A stretch of DNA of 64,000 nt from Isoetes taiwanensis (lineage: Eukaryota > Streptophyta > Lycopodiopsida > Isoetales > Isoetaceae). Below are positions 1 to 11,840 of the stretch, one piece after another. The stretch covers positions 2,571,487 to 2,635,486 of the forward strand of contig JAJEKV010000049.1 in NCBI GenBank assembly GCA_021234155.1. The letters are read 5' to 3'. Both the position numbers and the translations under genes were made by a program. Each line of letters starts with the position of its first letter. Within the stretch, counting starts at the first letter, position 1. Under the pieces are notes generated by a model that searched no databases, was not told where the DNA came from, and saw only the letters and a list, made by a program, of their open reading frames with translations.

Positions 1-67
1 AGAATCGTCCACAAAGGCCATTATCTTCTGCAATTGAAGAAAGGGTCATGGCTTACAGAAGATTTCC

Positions 68-212
68 TATGGTTTTGGCAAGTATGAGTATGCCAAAACC
101 GTACTTTGATGATGTCAGAAAATGGGGTTAAAATTTTCCATGGTTTTGGCAAGTATGAGTATGTCAAAACCGTACTTTGATGACGTCAGAAAATGGGGTT
201 TGGGTGTTGCAT
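68..212. repeat. 71-bp direct duplication containing a hairpin
   Basis: The block beginning GGTTTTGGCAAGTATGAGTA occurs at 71 and again at 142 with few changes. Each copy begins GGTTTTGGCA and, ten bases on, reads TGCCAAAACC (TGTCAAAACC in the second), so each can form a 10-bp stem with a 10-nt loop. It lies just upstream of the 104-bp satellite and may be part of the same mobile-element end. No coding signal is seen. Confidence 0.7.
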
Positions 213-314
213 GGTTCTGGTTTTTTTAAGGGGATAGGTTTTCTTACGGAGGCTTATTTTAGAAAATGGAGTTTGGGTGTTGCATGGTTATGGTTTTGGC
301 TTTTTTTATAGAGA

Positions 315-930
315 TAGCGTCGTTGAACGACGTCTGCTCTGACGTGTCATGACATCTGGCCCGCCAGCGTGGCAAGCCAACAAGCCACGCGGGCACTCAG
401 GGCACGTCAGACTAAATAGACGTCGTTCAACGACGTCTGGCTGACGTGGCATGACACGCAGGCCGTCCACCGTGGCAACAGCAGCAGGCCACGCAAGCCA
501 ACGCGACACATCAGTTATAAGAGACGTCATTTAACGACGTCACGCTGACGTGTCATGACACATAGGCCGGCCGTCTTGGCAACAGCAGCAGACCACGCAA
601 GCCGACGCGACACGTCAGCTATGACCGACGTCGTTAAACGACGTCTCCCTGATGTGTCATGACACGCAGGCCAGCCGTCGTGGCAACAACAGCAGGCCAC
701 GCAAGCCGACGCGACACGTCAGCTATGACCGACGTCGTTAAACGAAGTCTCGCTGACGTGTCATGACACGCAGGCCGGCCAGCTTGGCAACAACAGTAGG
801 CCACGCAAGCCGACGCGACACGTCAGCTTTGTCTTGCGTCGTTAAACGATGTTTGCGTCGTTTAACGACGTCGTCGTTCATAGACGTCGTGACGTCGTTG
901 GTCAATGTGCAGACGTCGTTCAAGGTCGAC
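315..930. repeat. 104-bp tandem satellite, about six units
   Basis: Units start near 316, 419, 523, 627 and 731, with a degenerate last one near 835, so the period is 103-104 bp. Each unit opens with an inverted repeat, GACGTCGTT-N-AACGACGTC, followed by the palindrome TGTCATGACA and a GC-rich stretch rich in GGCAAC and CCACGCAAGC. GC content is far above the flanks. The short minus-strand open frames here are products of the repeat. It could be the subterminal repeat of a DNA transposon or a local satellite; the window edge hides the left side. Confidence 0.85.
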
Positions 931-1779
931 GATCCCTTGTAGTGAGTACCAATACCTTGCTATGAAAAGCAATCTCTCTTCATCTTGTCCAGAAGCAAAT
1001 CTTTCTAAAATTGTCACTGTTAGCAACTATAGAAGCTATAGAAGCATGAATCGGGAAAAAAATCGAGTTATAGAAGCATGAATCGAGGAAAAAATAAAGG
1101 TATAGAAGCAAGCACATGAAGCCAATCCTGTGCCTGGAAAAAAAAAATCAATATAAAAGAGCTTTGAAGTTATGGCCTCCTTCTGGTAGCTATGGCATAG
1201 AACAGATTGGCTGCTCCACCGTCAACATCATGCCATCGCCTCTAAACGGCTGCTCCTTCCCTGCAGAAGACTTCTAAAATAGCTTGGACTTGGTATTATC
1301 AGAATGGGTAGATCATACTTACTGTAAGTAATACTGCCTTGGACTTAGTACTATAAGAATGTAGCTCAGAATACACTCTATAATACTGTAGCTTGGCCGA
1401 AGCTTGGGGACTGATCAGAATATAAATGGCTTGAAGGGCTTGGTCTAAATCGTGAGCTTTTGGGTATATAGATCAGAATGGGCGATCCAACAAGTTTAGC
1501 AGGCTGGGTAGGGGAAGGATACTGGAGAGACTCTATTCCGACATGCAGCATGCATGCAAGTTCAAAAAGGAATGGAATTCATTTAAAGATCAGCCAGATT
1601 CTCTGTCAGTATTGGTTTCTCTCGAGGAATCAACTGATCTTCTTGAATCCAGTCAGGATGTTAATATTTTTTTGAAGTAAGTGGAACTTTTCCATCCTCT
1701 CTAAATAGTTTTATGACGAATTGAGAGCTTATTGTTTGTTGTTTACAAAAGCACAGTTAGAAAACGCATCATAGTAAAG
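931..1779. other. Intergenic spacer, nothing recognised
   Basis: AT-rich sequence with short runs repeating ATAGAAGCATGAATCG near 1035-1085 and no convincing coding potential. The 65-codon frame at 1478-1675 has no recognisable motif. Confidence 0.5.
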
Positions 1780-4130
1780 CGAGTGGAGATTCAAAAACTT
1801 GTTAGTGATCCTGCTTTAGACAAACTATTGTCGATCAAAAACAGCTGCAAAGACATAGCAACTTGATGCAAAAATGGAGCAACTTTTGAGTGAGTTTACT
1901 AACTTTGGTAAGGGTGGAGGTGAGGATAGCCAAGCCATGGGGGTAGACTAGCAACACTTCGTTCATTTAGCAGCAAAGAGTGTTTGGATGTTGCTGATAC
2001 TCTCTTTACTCCAACACCAGAACCTACTTTTGGTAGGGATGAGATCATAAAAAATTGGAAGATTTTTTGCGCTTTCATCACTCCCCAACTTTCATTGGAC
2101 TTCATGGCATGGGTGGAGCCGGAAAAACTTTTGTTACAGAAGCCTTGTATAATCTACTTAGTGTAAGATTCCATTTTGACCATGTAAGCTGGTTAACACT
2201 AGGAAGGGACTATGATATCACAAATCTAGTTGACATTCAAAAGATTTACAGTGATAGTAGAGCAATGGAACGTCAAGTCCCCACCATTGAAGAATTGGAT
2301 GTTCATAAAAATGAAAGAAAGAAAATGTTTGTGGTTCTAGATGATGTATGGACAAAAGAGGTCCTAGAGTTTATTGTAAGAAGAGTTACATGGATTGAAG
2401 GCTCTAAAATTCTTATAACTACTTGGCTAAAAATTTTCCAAGCATTTAAAGTTATACACTTTAGGAGAAAAGGAGAGCCTCGAATTGTTTATGTGCCATG
2501 CCTTTCCATGTGGAAAAGAAGATAGCATTCCCCAACAGGTAATAAAACATGTGGCTATTGAGTGCAATGGCCTATCCTTAGCATTGAAAGTGATTGGAAA
2601 ATCTATGGTAGGAAAGACGTTAAGAGAACATGATGAGACACCAACAAAATTGAAGAGCCAAGAGCTAGTAGGTGATGAGCATAGGAAGTTAATAGAGTGT
2701 TTGAGAATAAGTTATGATGCACTGAAAAACCTAGAAAGTTATGTGGGTAGTAAGCTTCAAGATTGCTTTTTATACTTTGGTGCTTTTAAAGAAGATGAAG
2801 AAGTACGTGTTCTTGAAGTGACAAAATGTTGGAATGGGGAAGGGTTTCTTACACCTGACAGAACACCCATTGAAGCAACATACACGATGCTTGGTGTATT
2901 GCTTGCTTCTTCTTTGATAGAAAAGACAAGGTCGGACTTTTATAGGCGCCATGATGTGGGCTTATATAAGGTGCATGATGTTCTTCGTGACTTGATACTT
3001 CATATATCAAAGATGGAAAAAAATATTGAAAATTTATTTCAACCAGCAAGTAGCACAATGCTTGCAAAAGTTCCACAAAAAGTTCATCGAATTTCTTGGA
3101 GAGATATTCAATTTTCCCCCACAGAATTCAAAATCAAAGCATCAGATATACAAGTGTTGTTGCTGAATGAGCTTGGCCCTAATATTTTTATCTCACAACA
3201 ATTTGTCAACACTTGTGTCTCAAATTACCATTCTCTACGAGTCCTAAGTCTGCAGAAAACATCCATTGACAAATTGCCTTCGAGTTTGGGACGATTAAAG
3301 CGCCTTATTGTGCTTCATCTTGCTTTTTCTACTGTAAAATCTATTCCCTCTTCTTTGAGAGAGGTAAAGAAGCTCAAAGTATTAAGCTTGGAAGGTTCCC
3401 ATTTGAGGCATTACTTGAATTAAAATATCTTCAGATATTAGACCTTAGCGGCATTGTTTGGCTATGCAAAAGAAAAATAGAATGGCTTACAGAACATCAA
3501 GAGATGAAATGTGAAAGATTTATGCAGCTTCAAAACTTGACAAACTTGGAGTCTCTAAATTTAGACGTCAGTGAGAAAATGCAGATACCTAAGTTCCTAA
3601 GTAACAATGTAGATTTAAGGATTTTGTGCATGATGACAGATCCAATTACAGATATAGAGCAACTGAAAGGCTTAGCGAAGTTAGAAACGTTATGGCTTTC
3701 TAAATGCATGGTGCATAGGCTTCCTGACTAGTTATGTCAATTCTCCTTTCTTGAGGTTTTGACGATTGAAACAGAAGACCCACAGGCAACTCATGTTCCT
3801 GCATTGGAAAGTCTATGTTGACTCTGATACCTTAAGTTACAAGGATGGGAGTTTCTTACTCATTTGCCAAGTTCGTTTCGCCATGCAAATGGATTTCCAT
3901 GTTTAACTGATCTTTTTCTGATTATCTTCAAATCTGTAGAAGAACTTCATGAACTACAAGAGGGAGCATTTCCTGCACTGGAATACCTGGAGACTACAGA
4001 CATCATATATCTGCTTAAGAAACCCACCTCTTGGGGACAACGTGGTTGTTTTGCCTTCCAGAACTCGTCTTGTCCAGCATGTAAAATGAATATGATCGCC
4101 AAAATGGCTCTCTACTTTGACCTGGGATGA
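1780..4130 (+). pseudogene. NB-LRR disease-resistance gene remnant
   Basis: This is the relic of an intracellular NB-LRR immune receptor. In order, the sequence shows GRDEII at the start of the NB-ARC domain (about 2035), the P-loop GMGGAGKT (about 2107), kinase-2 FVVLDDVW (about 2330), RNBS-B GSKILITT (about 2400), a GLPL-type GLSLAL (about 2567), RNBS-D-like DCFLYFGAF (about 2760), an MHD-type VHDVLRDL (about 2970) and leucine-rich repeats from about 3230 to 3990. These motifs fall in different frames: GRDEII is in another frame from the P-loop, the frame shifts again between about 2440 and 2520, and the LRR part needs two more shifts. A stop at 3729 interrupts the LRRs. The N-terminal part upstream of 1980 is riddled with stops, so CC, RPW8 or another N-terminal class cannot be assigned. 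Introns could explain one break but not all of them. It is probably non-functional. Confidence 0.85.
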
Positions 4131-6524
4131 TCTTGATAAGACCAGAACAATTGTTAGGATGAGAGTACGGTATAGTGTCTCAAAATTTTTATTTTCCAAC
4201 TACAAAAATAGCTCCAAAAATAGTGCGATTTTCAGTTCGATTTCGAAATTAAAAAAAAGGGGGGAGGGGGGACCTCATTTCGATAGTCGGCGCCCACATC
4301 TCTACATGTCTTTGCATGCACCAGGAACAAGATTTAGGGATGTGTATTCTTCTTCAAGGAAAAAATATGACTATCGGGGAGTTCTAAGTTCGAAACTATT
4401 AGGTAAGTTCAGTTAAGCAGTTTCGGCTGTGAGACCTTCCTTCTGCCATTGTGTTTCGGTTGTTCTGCCATTGTGTTTCGGTTGTTCTGTATGTGAAATT
4501 CTTTTTATGTATTAGAGTTTTTCCATAGAAATTTCTCTCCATTCCCTGCTTGGCATCCGTTGATCGAAGCAAGATCTTTTCTTGCATTTGTTTGATTGCT
4601 TCGCTAGAGTTTGTGGTAGCAACCTACACAATAACATAGGTATTTACTTGATGAAGCACTCATTAGAGATCCCTCTTTTCTTTGGTTGCAGGATAGGAGC
4701 CTATTTTTAGTCTAACACCAGATAGATCCATTTTGTTTTCATGCGAACATGTCAAGCTTTCTCTTTGTCTTTTAAACACGTCCTTCGCAGCATAGCTTGG
4801 TTTTGGTTTCCTTGCTCTTATATAGCAAAGATCTGCATGTTTTAGTGAAATTTAGCTTGAGGTCTTTATCTTGCCAATCTGAGAAGACAAAATCTGGTGG
4901 AGCATGGCTCTACAGCTTGGTGCAAATCTCATGATAAGTTACCAAGTCTTAAAAATATCAACCATAGGTAGTATTAGAACCGGAATCCGACAAGCTTTAA
5001 AATCTTATGTTTCTATGCTGCTTGACTTTGTAATATTAACAACAATCTGACTGTTGTTTTTTTTGAGGTTTTGAGTGTTCTGACTAATGATACCACAGCA
5101 AGGGCTAGTGTACTTCCAGGAAACACCTTGCCTAGTTTTGTAGAGTTCTTTTTGCATTGGTACTTACAGTCGGGTAAGCATGAGATTGCTATATTGAATT
5201 GCATTATCTTTATTTTCAGATTGTTCGAATGTTAACCTTTCTTGTTTATATATTCTTTACCAAAAAATGAAGTGATTTGGCATTGGCTTCTTGAAGCTAG
5301 CAGGACATTGTCATTAAGGGATAACGCTTCATTGCCAAAAATGCTCAGTTGTTGTTCAACACTTGAAGGTCGTGACAATTGCGAGTTTGAAGATAGTTTC
5401 TAGGTTTCGTGTTCATGCTGCACAATTATTCATAACTGTAGTTGTTGAAGGATTTAAAACTCGGTGATATCAACAAGAAGAGACACCCTATACAACTATC
5501 CATGGGTGATATCAACAACAAGAGACACTCTACAACTATCCATAAATTTGTAACAATTGTTGTTGAGTATAAGATCATCCATTGTATATACGATCAAACA
5601 TAGAATGAGGAGCAAATCTGGAACTCGCCAAATGGATGAGGGAACATGAATCCATCTGGGAAAAATAGTGATATTGGCAGTATTCATCATACTTTTTATA
5701 GCACTTATACTAAATCAGATGTGCCATTCTTCCTCAAAGATATAATGTGCACAAACCATGGATAATAGCCAATAAATACGGCACCTATATGGTGGATAAC
5801 CTACACCGTTTCAATTTTATTTCATGCTTCATAAAGATGACATAGTTATTACATATTGAATATGCATTGGAGAAGCCCCTATAAGCTCCTATATTCTGAA
5901 TAACAGGCATTCTTTAGAAAGGAATCGCTCTCGTAACAAAAAGAACACATCCTTTTGACACCCTAATTATTTTATGCCATTATATATTCAATTCTTTTTT
6001 GTTCTAAACAAGATAAAGGAGTATATTTGTAATTGTTTAATTTATGACCAAGCAAAGAGTACATGAACACTTATCGGGTGCTAGAATGCTATGCACCACC
6101 TGCTAAGAATAAGATATATTGATGTCCAGCTCAGATTTTTGAGCTTCATAGTGCTTTTACTTCAACAATGTAGACACACGTGAACCCTTGTAGACATTAC
6201 AAATAAATCTGTTTTAGGATATTGCTAGATCAACTGCAACTCTTCAACCACAATGTACCGAAATATTGAAAATCTTATTCAAAACTCCATACTGAACCTC
6301 AGACCACAATGTAACTAGCAATATGAAATGGTATCCTGACATTACTAAATCTGCCTCAATCAGAGCTGTAACATCACGTCTGCATTGTGAAGACAAACTG
6401 TCAAGGGACATCATACACAGATCAACCAACAGTACAATGCCAAAATTGAAGGCTAACATACTATGCATGTGAGTCCTTGATCATCACGTCATCAGGCAAA
6501 AGTCAGAGCCTCTATACGGTGAAA
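4131..6524. other. Spacer with two small tandem duplications
   Basis: No gene is supported. There are two direct duplications: a 22-bp unit (TTCTGCCATTGTGTTTCGGT) at 4441-4490, and a 42-bp unit beginning GGTGATATCAACAA at 5463-5543. The short open frames lack family motifs. Confidence 0.6.
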
Positions 6525-6608
6525 TACGGGGATTCGAACCTCTACCAAAATAACTCAATGTCCTAATACGACTACTTTAACCAATCTAACCAGTGAGCTA
6601 ATGTGACT
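6525..6608 (-). mobile_element. tRNA-derived SINE-like unit
   Basis: Read on the minus strand, the sequence has a pol III A-box-like TAGCTCACTGG (about 6591-6601) and a perfect B-box GGTTCGAATCC (6530-6540), spaced as in a tRNA gene. The intervening sequence does not fold into a clean cloverleaf, so it looks like the tRNA-related head of a SINE or a decayed tRNA pseudogene rather than a working tRNA. The element body would run towards lower coordinates, but no clear tail or target duplication is seen. Confidence 0.6.
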
Positions 6609-6609
6609 A

Positions 6610-7850
6610 TTTTTTATCTTAAATCTATGTTTTTTTTATAATAACCCATTGAATTGTTTTAGGGATATGGTCTATGGTTTCAAGAATTATATCTATATCA
6701 AATCCCCCTGGAACCCCCTGTTATTTTGCTACATATTAATGATAGAAACTAGTTATTGCACATAAGAACAATGGAATGAGTATAATGAATACCAGATTGT
6801 ACAAAGGGGTATATGATAATCCGGATTATACAGACTTGGAATTCAGGAGCTATGCAGACTTGGAGAAGGAACTGAAGGATGCAAAATCAAGTGCTATATA
6901 GAGCAGGCATAATAGACATTGAGCTTGCGCAAAATAGAAGTATGACATCATAAAAGAATTTGTAGACATGTGCTTATATGGATGATGGAAGATCAAGGCC
7001 ATATAATGGCATATTCAACAAAGTCTAGACTTATTCATATTTAATATACAAAGATGTCATTTTAAGATTATATGTAATGTTTGATTCTTCTTGATTCTTA
7101 TAATTTTTATATGTTCTAATTATATAACTTTATATTTAAATTAAAAATGTAATGGTTATACAAGGACAAAATTGTTTCGTAGATTAATTATAACTTGAAT
7201 GTAGTTAGAATTAGATATTTCAAAAATATTAATTTCAATTTTTAGTGATTTGTTACGAAATTTAAAATTTGGCAGTCGGGATAATTTGTAAAAGAAATAT
7301 GATGGTTTGATAAGTGATTGTCAAAAAATTAAAATAGATTTCACAATTTACAAACTCTTAGCATTATAAAAAAATACTTTAAAAAGAGTTTTAATTGAAA
7401 TTGATTAAATAATAAAGTTATGTTTTAATAATAAATATTGAATAGTTTATTATTGATGAAATGAAAACTATATTAAAAATTAAGTAAAAAATAAACTAGC
7501 CTTTCTTTTCAATTAAAACATGAACATAATCATTTAATTTGTTTCATCTAAAACTTTCTTTAAACATTTTGAAAAATTAACATTTTTATTACATAGAGTT
7601 CATCTTAAATAAATTGAAGGGTAAATTAGTCTAGGAAGTAATTTAAAACTTTGATAACCATCATACTTTTTATCTAAAAATAATCTGAAAAAATTATAAG
7701 AATCAACAAGAGCTAAAAGTATATATAATCTTATTATTGCAGCTTTGAATAATATCTATTAAATTCGAATAAGTTCAAATTTTGTTAAATATGTGATTAT
7801 ACTTTTAACTACGTGTTTATGCCTAAGTCGCCTGTTATGATATAATTTAA
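6610..7850. other. AT-rich spacer, diverged repeat copy 1
   Basis: Very AT-rich, with no coding signal. The stretch near 7701-7787 (AGAGCTAAAAGTATATATAA, then TTCGAATAAGTTCAAATTTT) resembles 9270-9355, which suggests two old copies of one repeat. A 20-base block, GATGGTTTGATAAGTGATTG, near 7300 recurs inverted near 9047. Confidence 0.5.
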
Positions 7851-7869
7851 CGTCCTCGCATGATTGCAG

Positions 7870-8360
7870 ATATGGCTCGCAATGCATACTACGAACTGCA
7901 CAATCTTACAAGCAATCAATTTGCAATGCAACTGCATCTACTGCCACTGCCACTGCCATTGCCACTGCGACGAACATAGATGTGTTTGTACTAGCAAATA
8001 TAGCTACAAATAGCAGCTGTAGCAGATCTATAACTGCAACTATAGCTGGAATTGCCACTATAATTGTAAACTGCAACTTCAAAAATAATAGATGTCCTTG
8101 GCACTAACAATAAATATAGCTCTAGATAGCAACTATAGTAGATCTGTAACTGCAACTATGACTGAAACTGTCACCGTACTTATAAACTGTTGTTATACCT
8201 ATACCTATAACTACCTGATTGCATCTGTAGATACCATGACACACAAATAAAACTTGCAGCTGTAACACCAACTGCAACTGTGCAAATCAAGTGGAATATA
8301 ATCTACAGTTAAGAAGTGCTCAATGTTAACTTCTACTGTGCAAATACAGTTGCATTTGAC
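7870..8360. repeat. Degenerate CTGCAACT/CTGCCACTG-rich repeat
   Basis: The trinucleotide-like run CTGCCACTGCCACTGCCATT (about 7940-7965) is followed by two imperfect copies of a block of about 110 bp. These contain TAGATGT, AATATAGCT, AGCAGATCTATAACTGCAAC and CTGGAATTGCCACTATAATT, at about 7976-8085 and 8090-8195. No open frame spans it. Confidence 0.6.
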
Positions 8361-8639
8361 GAACCAATTAGCAACTGCAATCCAAGGAGCTTGATATATT
8401 AGATGAGGTTTCCACTCAAATTTAGAATTCTTGATCTAGCATCTAGGTTAGAACACTCCTGTAAAAAACAGCGCCGCTTGCAACCAGCATTTTTTAGGGC
8501 TAAAATGTTCTCTGTTTCATCTTTCTGCTTCAGCTTACGTTTTCTACTTAGTCATTTTATCCGCAGAGCACATTTCCTGTGGGTGATTGTTGAGGACTTG
8601 CTCTTGTAGTCCACTATCACTACCCACAATCACAGGACC

Positions 8640-9625
8640 TGACAATAGCTAATTGTATTACTTACAATTGACCTCCTTTAAATACTTTTAGAAAAGAACA
8701 TTTAAAATATATATAGTTCTTTTACGTATAGATTTCAGAATTATTATACTTTAACAAATAATAATCTATAAATGATAATAGACAAAACTTAATAATTTAA
8801 AAGCCTAGAATTTTATAATTTTGTAACATTACAAATATCAAGTATTGACAATTATTTATATTTTAACAGGTAACTATTATACAGATTAGTTTAGGTATTA
8901 TATATATAATTCTTATATTTACAATTTAAACATTGTTCATGAAATTCTAAAGTTTAGAAGTTATATTTTAAATTAATATATTGTTTATTAGGATATATGC
9001 TAAGTGTTATAATTAAATCCTCATAGTAGTATCAAGTGAATCAGTCAATCACTTATCAAACTATCAGAATTTATTTATAAATGATCTTCTTGGCAAATAT
9101 AAGTTCGTTAGATTGTTGGAAATTTAGAATTTATATTTTCAAAATTATTTATTCAAAAAACTAGTTTTAAATAGATTCAAATGAAAAATAGTGTAGATAT
9201 CAGTTTTATATTCATTTGTATTTGAAAATAGGTATATATAATAAAACTTATAAAGTTCATATAAAAATCAATAAGAGTTAAAAGATATATATGTAATCCT
9301 ATACTAACATCCTTGAAGTGCTATTTATTAAATTTGAATAGGTTCAAACTTTGTTGATTATTTCATATTTTGTAGACATAGGGATGCTAACGTTATCACT
9401 TCCTATTTCTAGCTAAAATACTTAAGAGTTTGATAGAAGATTATGTACATGGTGTACACGACAAAATGATCTCGCACTTCTATATTTTTAGTGACATCCC
9501 ATCCCCCCTCCCCCATCCCTTTTTTTTTATAACATCAGGACAAATGGGTCTATGCATTTGAAAGATACCTTTAGAAACTGAACAATAATATTGCTCATCA
9601 CATTTTGAGCCTAATTATAATAAGA
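8640..9625. other. AT-rich spacer, diverged repeat copy 2
   Basis: AT-rich, with no coding potential. It shares short diverged blocks with 7200-7800 in both direct and inverted order. A C-rich then T-rich run sits at about 9500-9528. Confidence 0.5.
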
Positions 9626-9629
9626 TAAG

Positions 9630-9668
9630 ATGAATTTTTACGTCCACGGGAACCCAACGGGTCAAACC
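9630..9668. repeat. Shared 'TTTTACGTCCACGG' element end
   Basis: TTTTTACGTCCACGGGAACC followed by CAACGGGT also occurs near 17993-18040 (direct) and 17098-17148 (inverted). The reverse complement, CCGTGGACGTAAAA, resembles conserved stretches of some plant LTRs, so this may be a truncated LTR end. That assignment is inference. Confidence 0.45.
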
Positions 9669-9669
9669 A

Positions 9670-11840
9670 TTAAATAAATTACCTCATGCTAAAACAATTT
9701 CTAAACTACATCCAACACAACACATTGTCTATTATGAACCACATCCAACAGAACAAATTGTCTATTGTGAAAATGCAAATACTGTATTTACAGTCTAATA
9801 GTTTCTAACCATTTATCAAATAGAAACAATATTCTATTCACTTTCTATCTTGTTGTACCGTATCTTCCCTAACAATTTGTCCCACTCTAATCTTCTCCTA
9901 CAATATGCCCTAAACCTGCCTTACTGCTAGTTAAATTGCTGTTGCAAAATGGAATGGAATAGAGGTACCAATTACATACCTGACAACATCATGCACATGT
10001 GTGCCACTTCTTATCGTAAGAAATTGTGCAATGATACCCATCTCATTATGCGTGTCTTGACATGTTATAGATGCAGAGCTTGTTACTGAAAAAAATATTG
10101 GATGCAAACTTTTCATAGTTTGCATTCGTTTGGTGCGTAACAATGCGGAACCCTTGTTCAAATTTGAATAAATATAGTTTCTGCAATGTTCAACTATTAA
10201 TGACGGAAATCTATTTGCCAAATTTCATATATAGTCATGAACAACTCTAATGTATTGGAACCAATAAAATGGAGATTTTACATGTGGAGACACCATTTGA
10301 TTAGACATAATAGGCACTATCGGGCATAATCTTCGGCCTAAGGGCAAAAACGTCCATTTTGCAATGCTTTGCAAAATATATGGGCTAGGAAGTTGATATA
10401 ATTAGTCTTTTTGGGCAAAAAATCATTGAGTATTTGGGTGTGTAATTTAGGACAAATGTGTATGGTTGGTATTCCCGAAAAGTAAGGCCGCGGTTTTTCT
10501 GGGTAGCAAAGGCATGGTTCAAAAGGGATGTGGCATGCGGCCCTGGATCTCTGGAGTTGCTAAATCTGTTCTTCTGATCCTTAATCTCATCTTCATTCTT
10601 AGGCGATGGCAGACAGGTGAAACATACTAGACATGGCTTGTTTTGTTTCGGCAGATCTTTGGGATTTGTGCAGGTCGTTTTTACTAGAGTGGTATGTCTG
10701 GATTTGCTTTTATTTATATTTGCAATGAACGTGCAAATCTAAATTCATCAGGTTCGATCAACCATAAGCAAGAAACTACCAAGCCATTTTAGGCATTCGA
10801 TCAGAGCTCTATAATAGGCATCAAGTTAGAGCTCCTACAGCTAATTCGTATGAGAACTGTTGGATCAAGATTTCACGATCAGTTTTGCCTTAGGGAAATC
10901 TGCCATACTACAGTCAGCAAATTCAAATTGCATCAAACGATCTTCATCAATTGGTCTAAGAAGTTCCACTTCTTGTAGCCGACCAAGCCATGTGGCCAAA
11001 GGCTCTGATATGCAAAAATGTTAAAGAAAAGTCTCTTGGCAGGCTGCTCTAAGCTATCCCATTTTGCCACTTTTTTTGCTTGGTTCTTGCAGACGTAATA
11101 ATCTAAAGCATTTCATTTCTTTCTTTTTTTTTTTGCTGTGTGGACATGCTTGAGTTCGATTCCCAAGGTGCAGTTTGCTGGTTGTAACTTTAATTGCTTT
11201 TTGGTGTGAAAACTAGATTAAGGTTGACCATTACGCATTCAAGTTCTAGTTGTTAGAAAGTTGTAGTTTTGTATTCATTAAGGTTACCTATTATGTAACC
11301 AATGAATGAGCTAATTTTTTTAGGCGTATTTTTGTATCATTGGTATTCTAGTTTTGGGGTTTCCATTCATAGCGGCTAGGATTTAACCTCAGATGGAATA
11401 TTCTAGGTTTTGGGCCAGGATTTAGCCATAACGTAGGATTTAGCCATAATGCAGGCATAACACATAAAAGACATTCTACATTAGAGGATGCAAGACAAAC
11501 ATGAACCACAAAAATAACACTAAAAAAGTCCTTATATGTTGGAACCACAAAGGAGACCAGTCTTAAATTTTTCTATAAGACCAAGTCTTAATTTGAAGAT
11601 ATAGATAGATTTCATTATTTGAAGTCCGTTATAAACGTAGTAGGTTCTTATTTTGGGCGGCAACGAACGAGTTTACTAGTAAAAAGTCTTAAAAGGTTCT
11701 TTGTGTCTTCGTCACGCAAATATTATTCTTTGAATGTATTCTCTCAAATTCTAAGCGTTGCCATATTTGGGAGCACGGCCGAAATGGCGTACTCTCCAGC
11801 TATTCCTTCCCTCGGTTCTTAGTCCGCAGTCTGTGTGAAA
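9670..11840. other. Upstream region of the SLC1-type gene
   Basis: No second gene is supported. The 96-codon minus frame at 9931-10221 and the 67-codon plus frame at 11619-11822 have no recognisable motif. The latter stops 18 bases before the SLC1 start codon, so it could be 5' leader or a chance frame. Promoter and transcription start presumably lie here, but no decisive TATA element can be fixed. Confidence 0.5.

Noticed and set aside
6525..6608. Functional tRNA gene
   Set aside because: A- and B-boxes are present, but the stems do not pair into a clean cloverleaf; a SINE or pseudogene is more likely.
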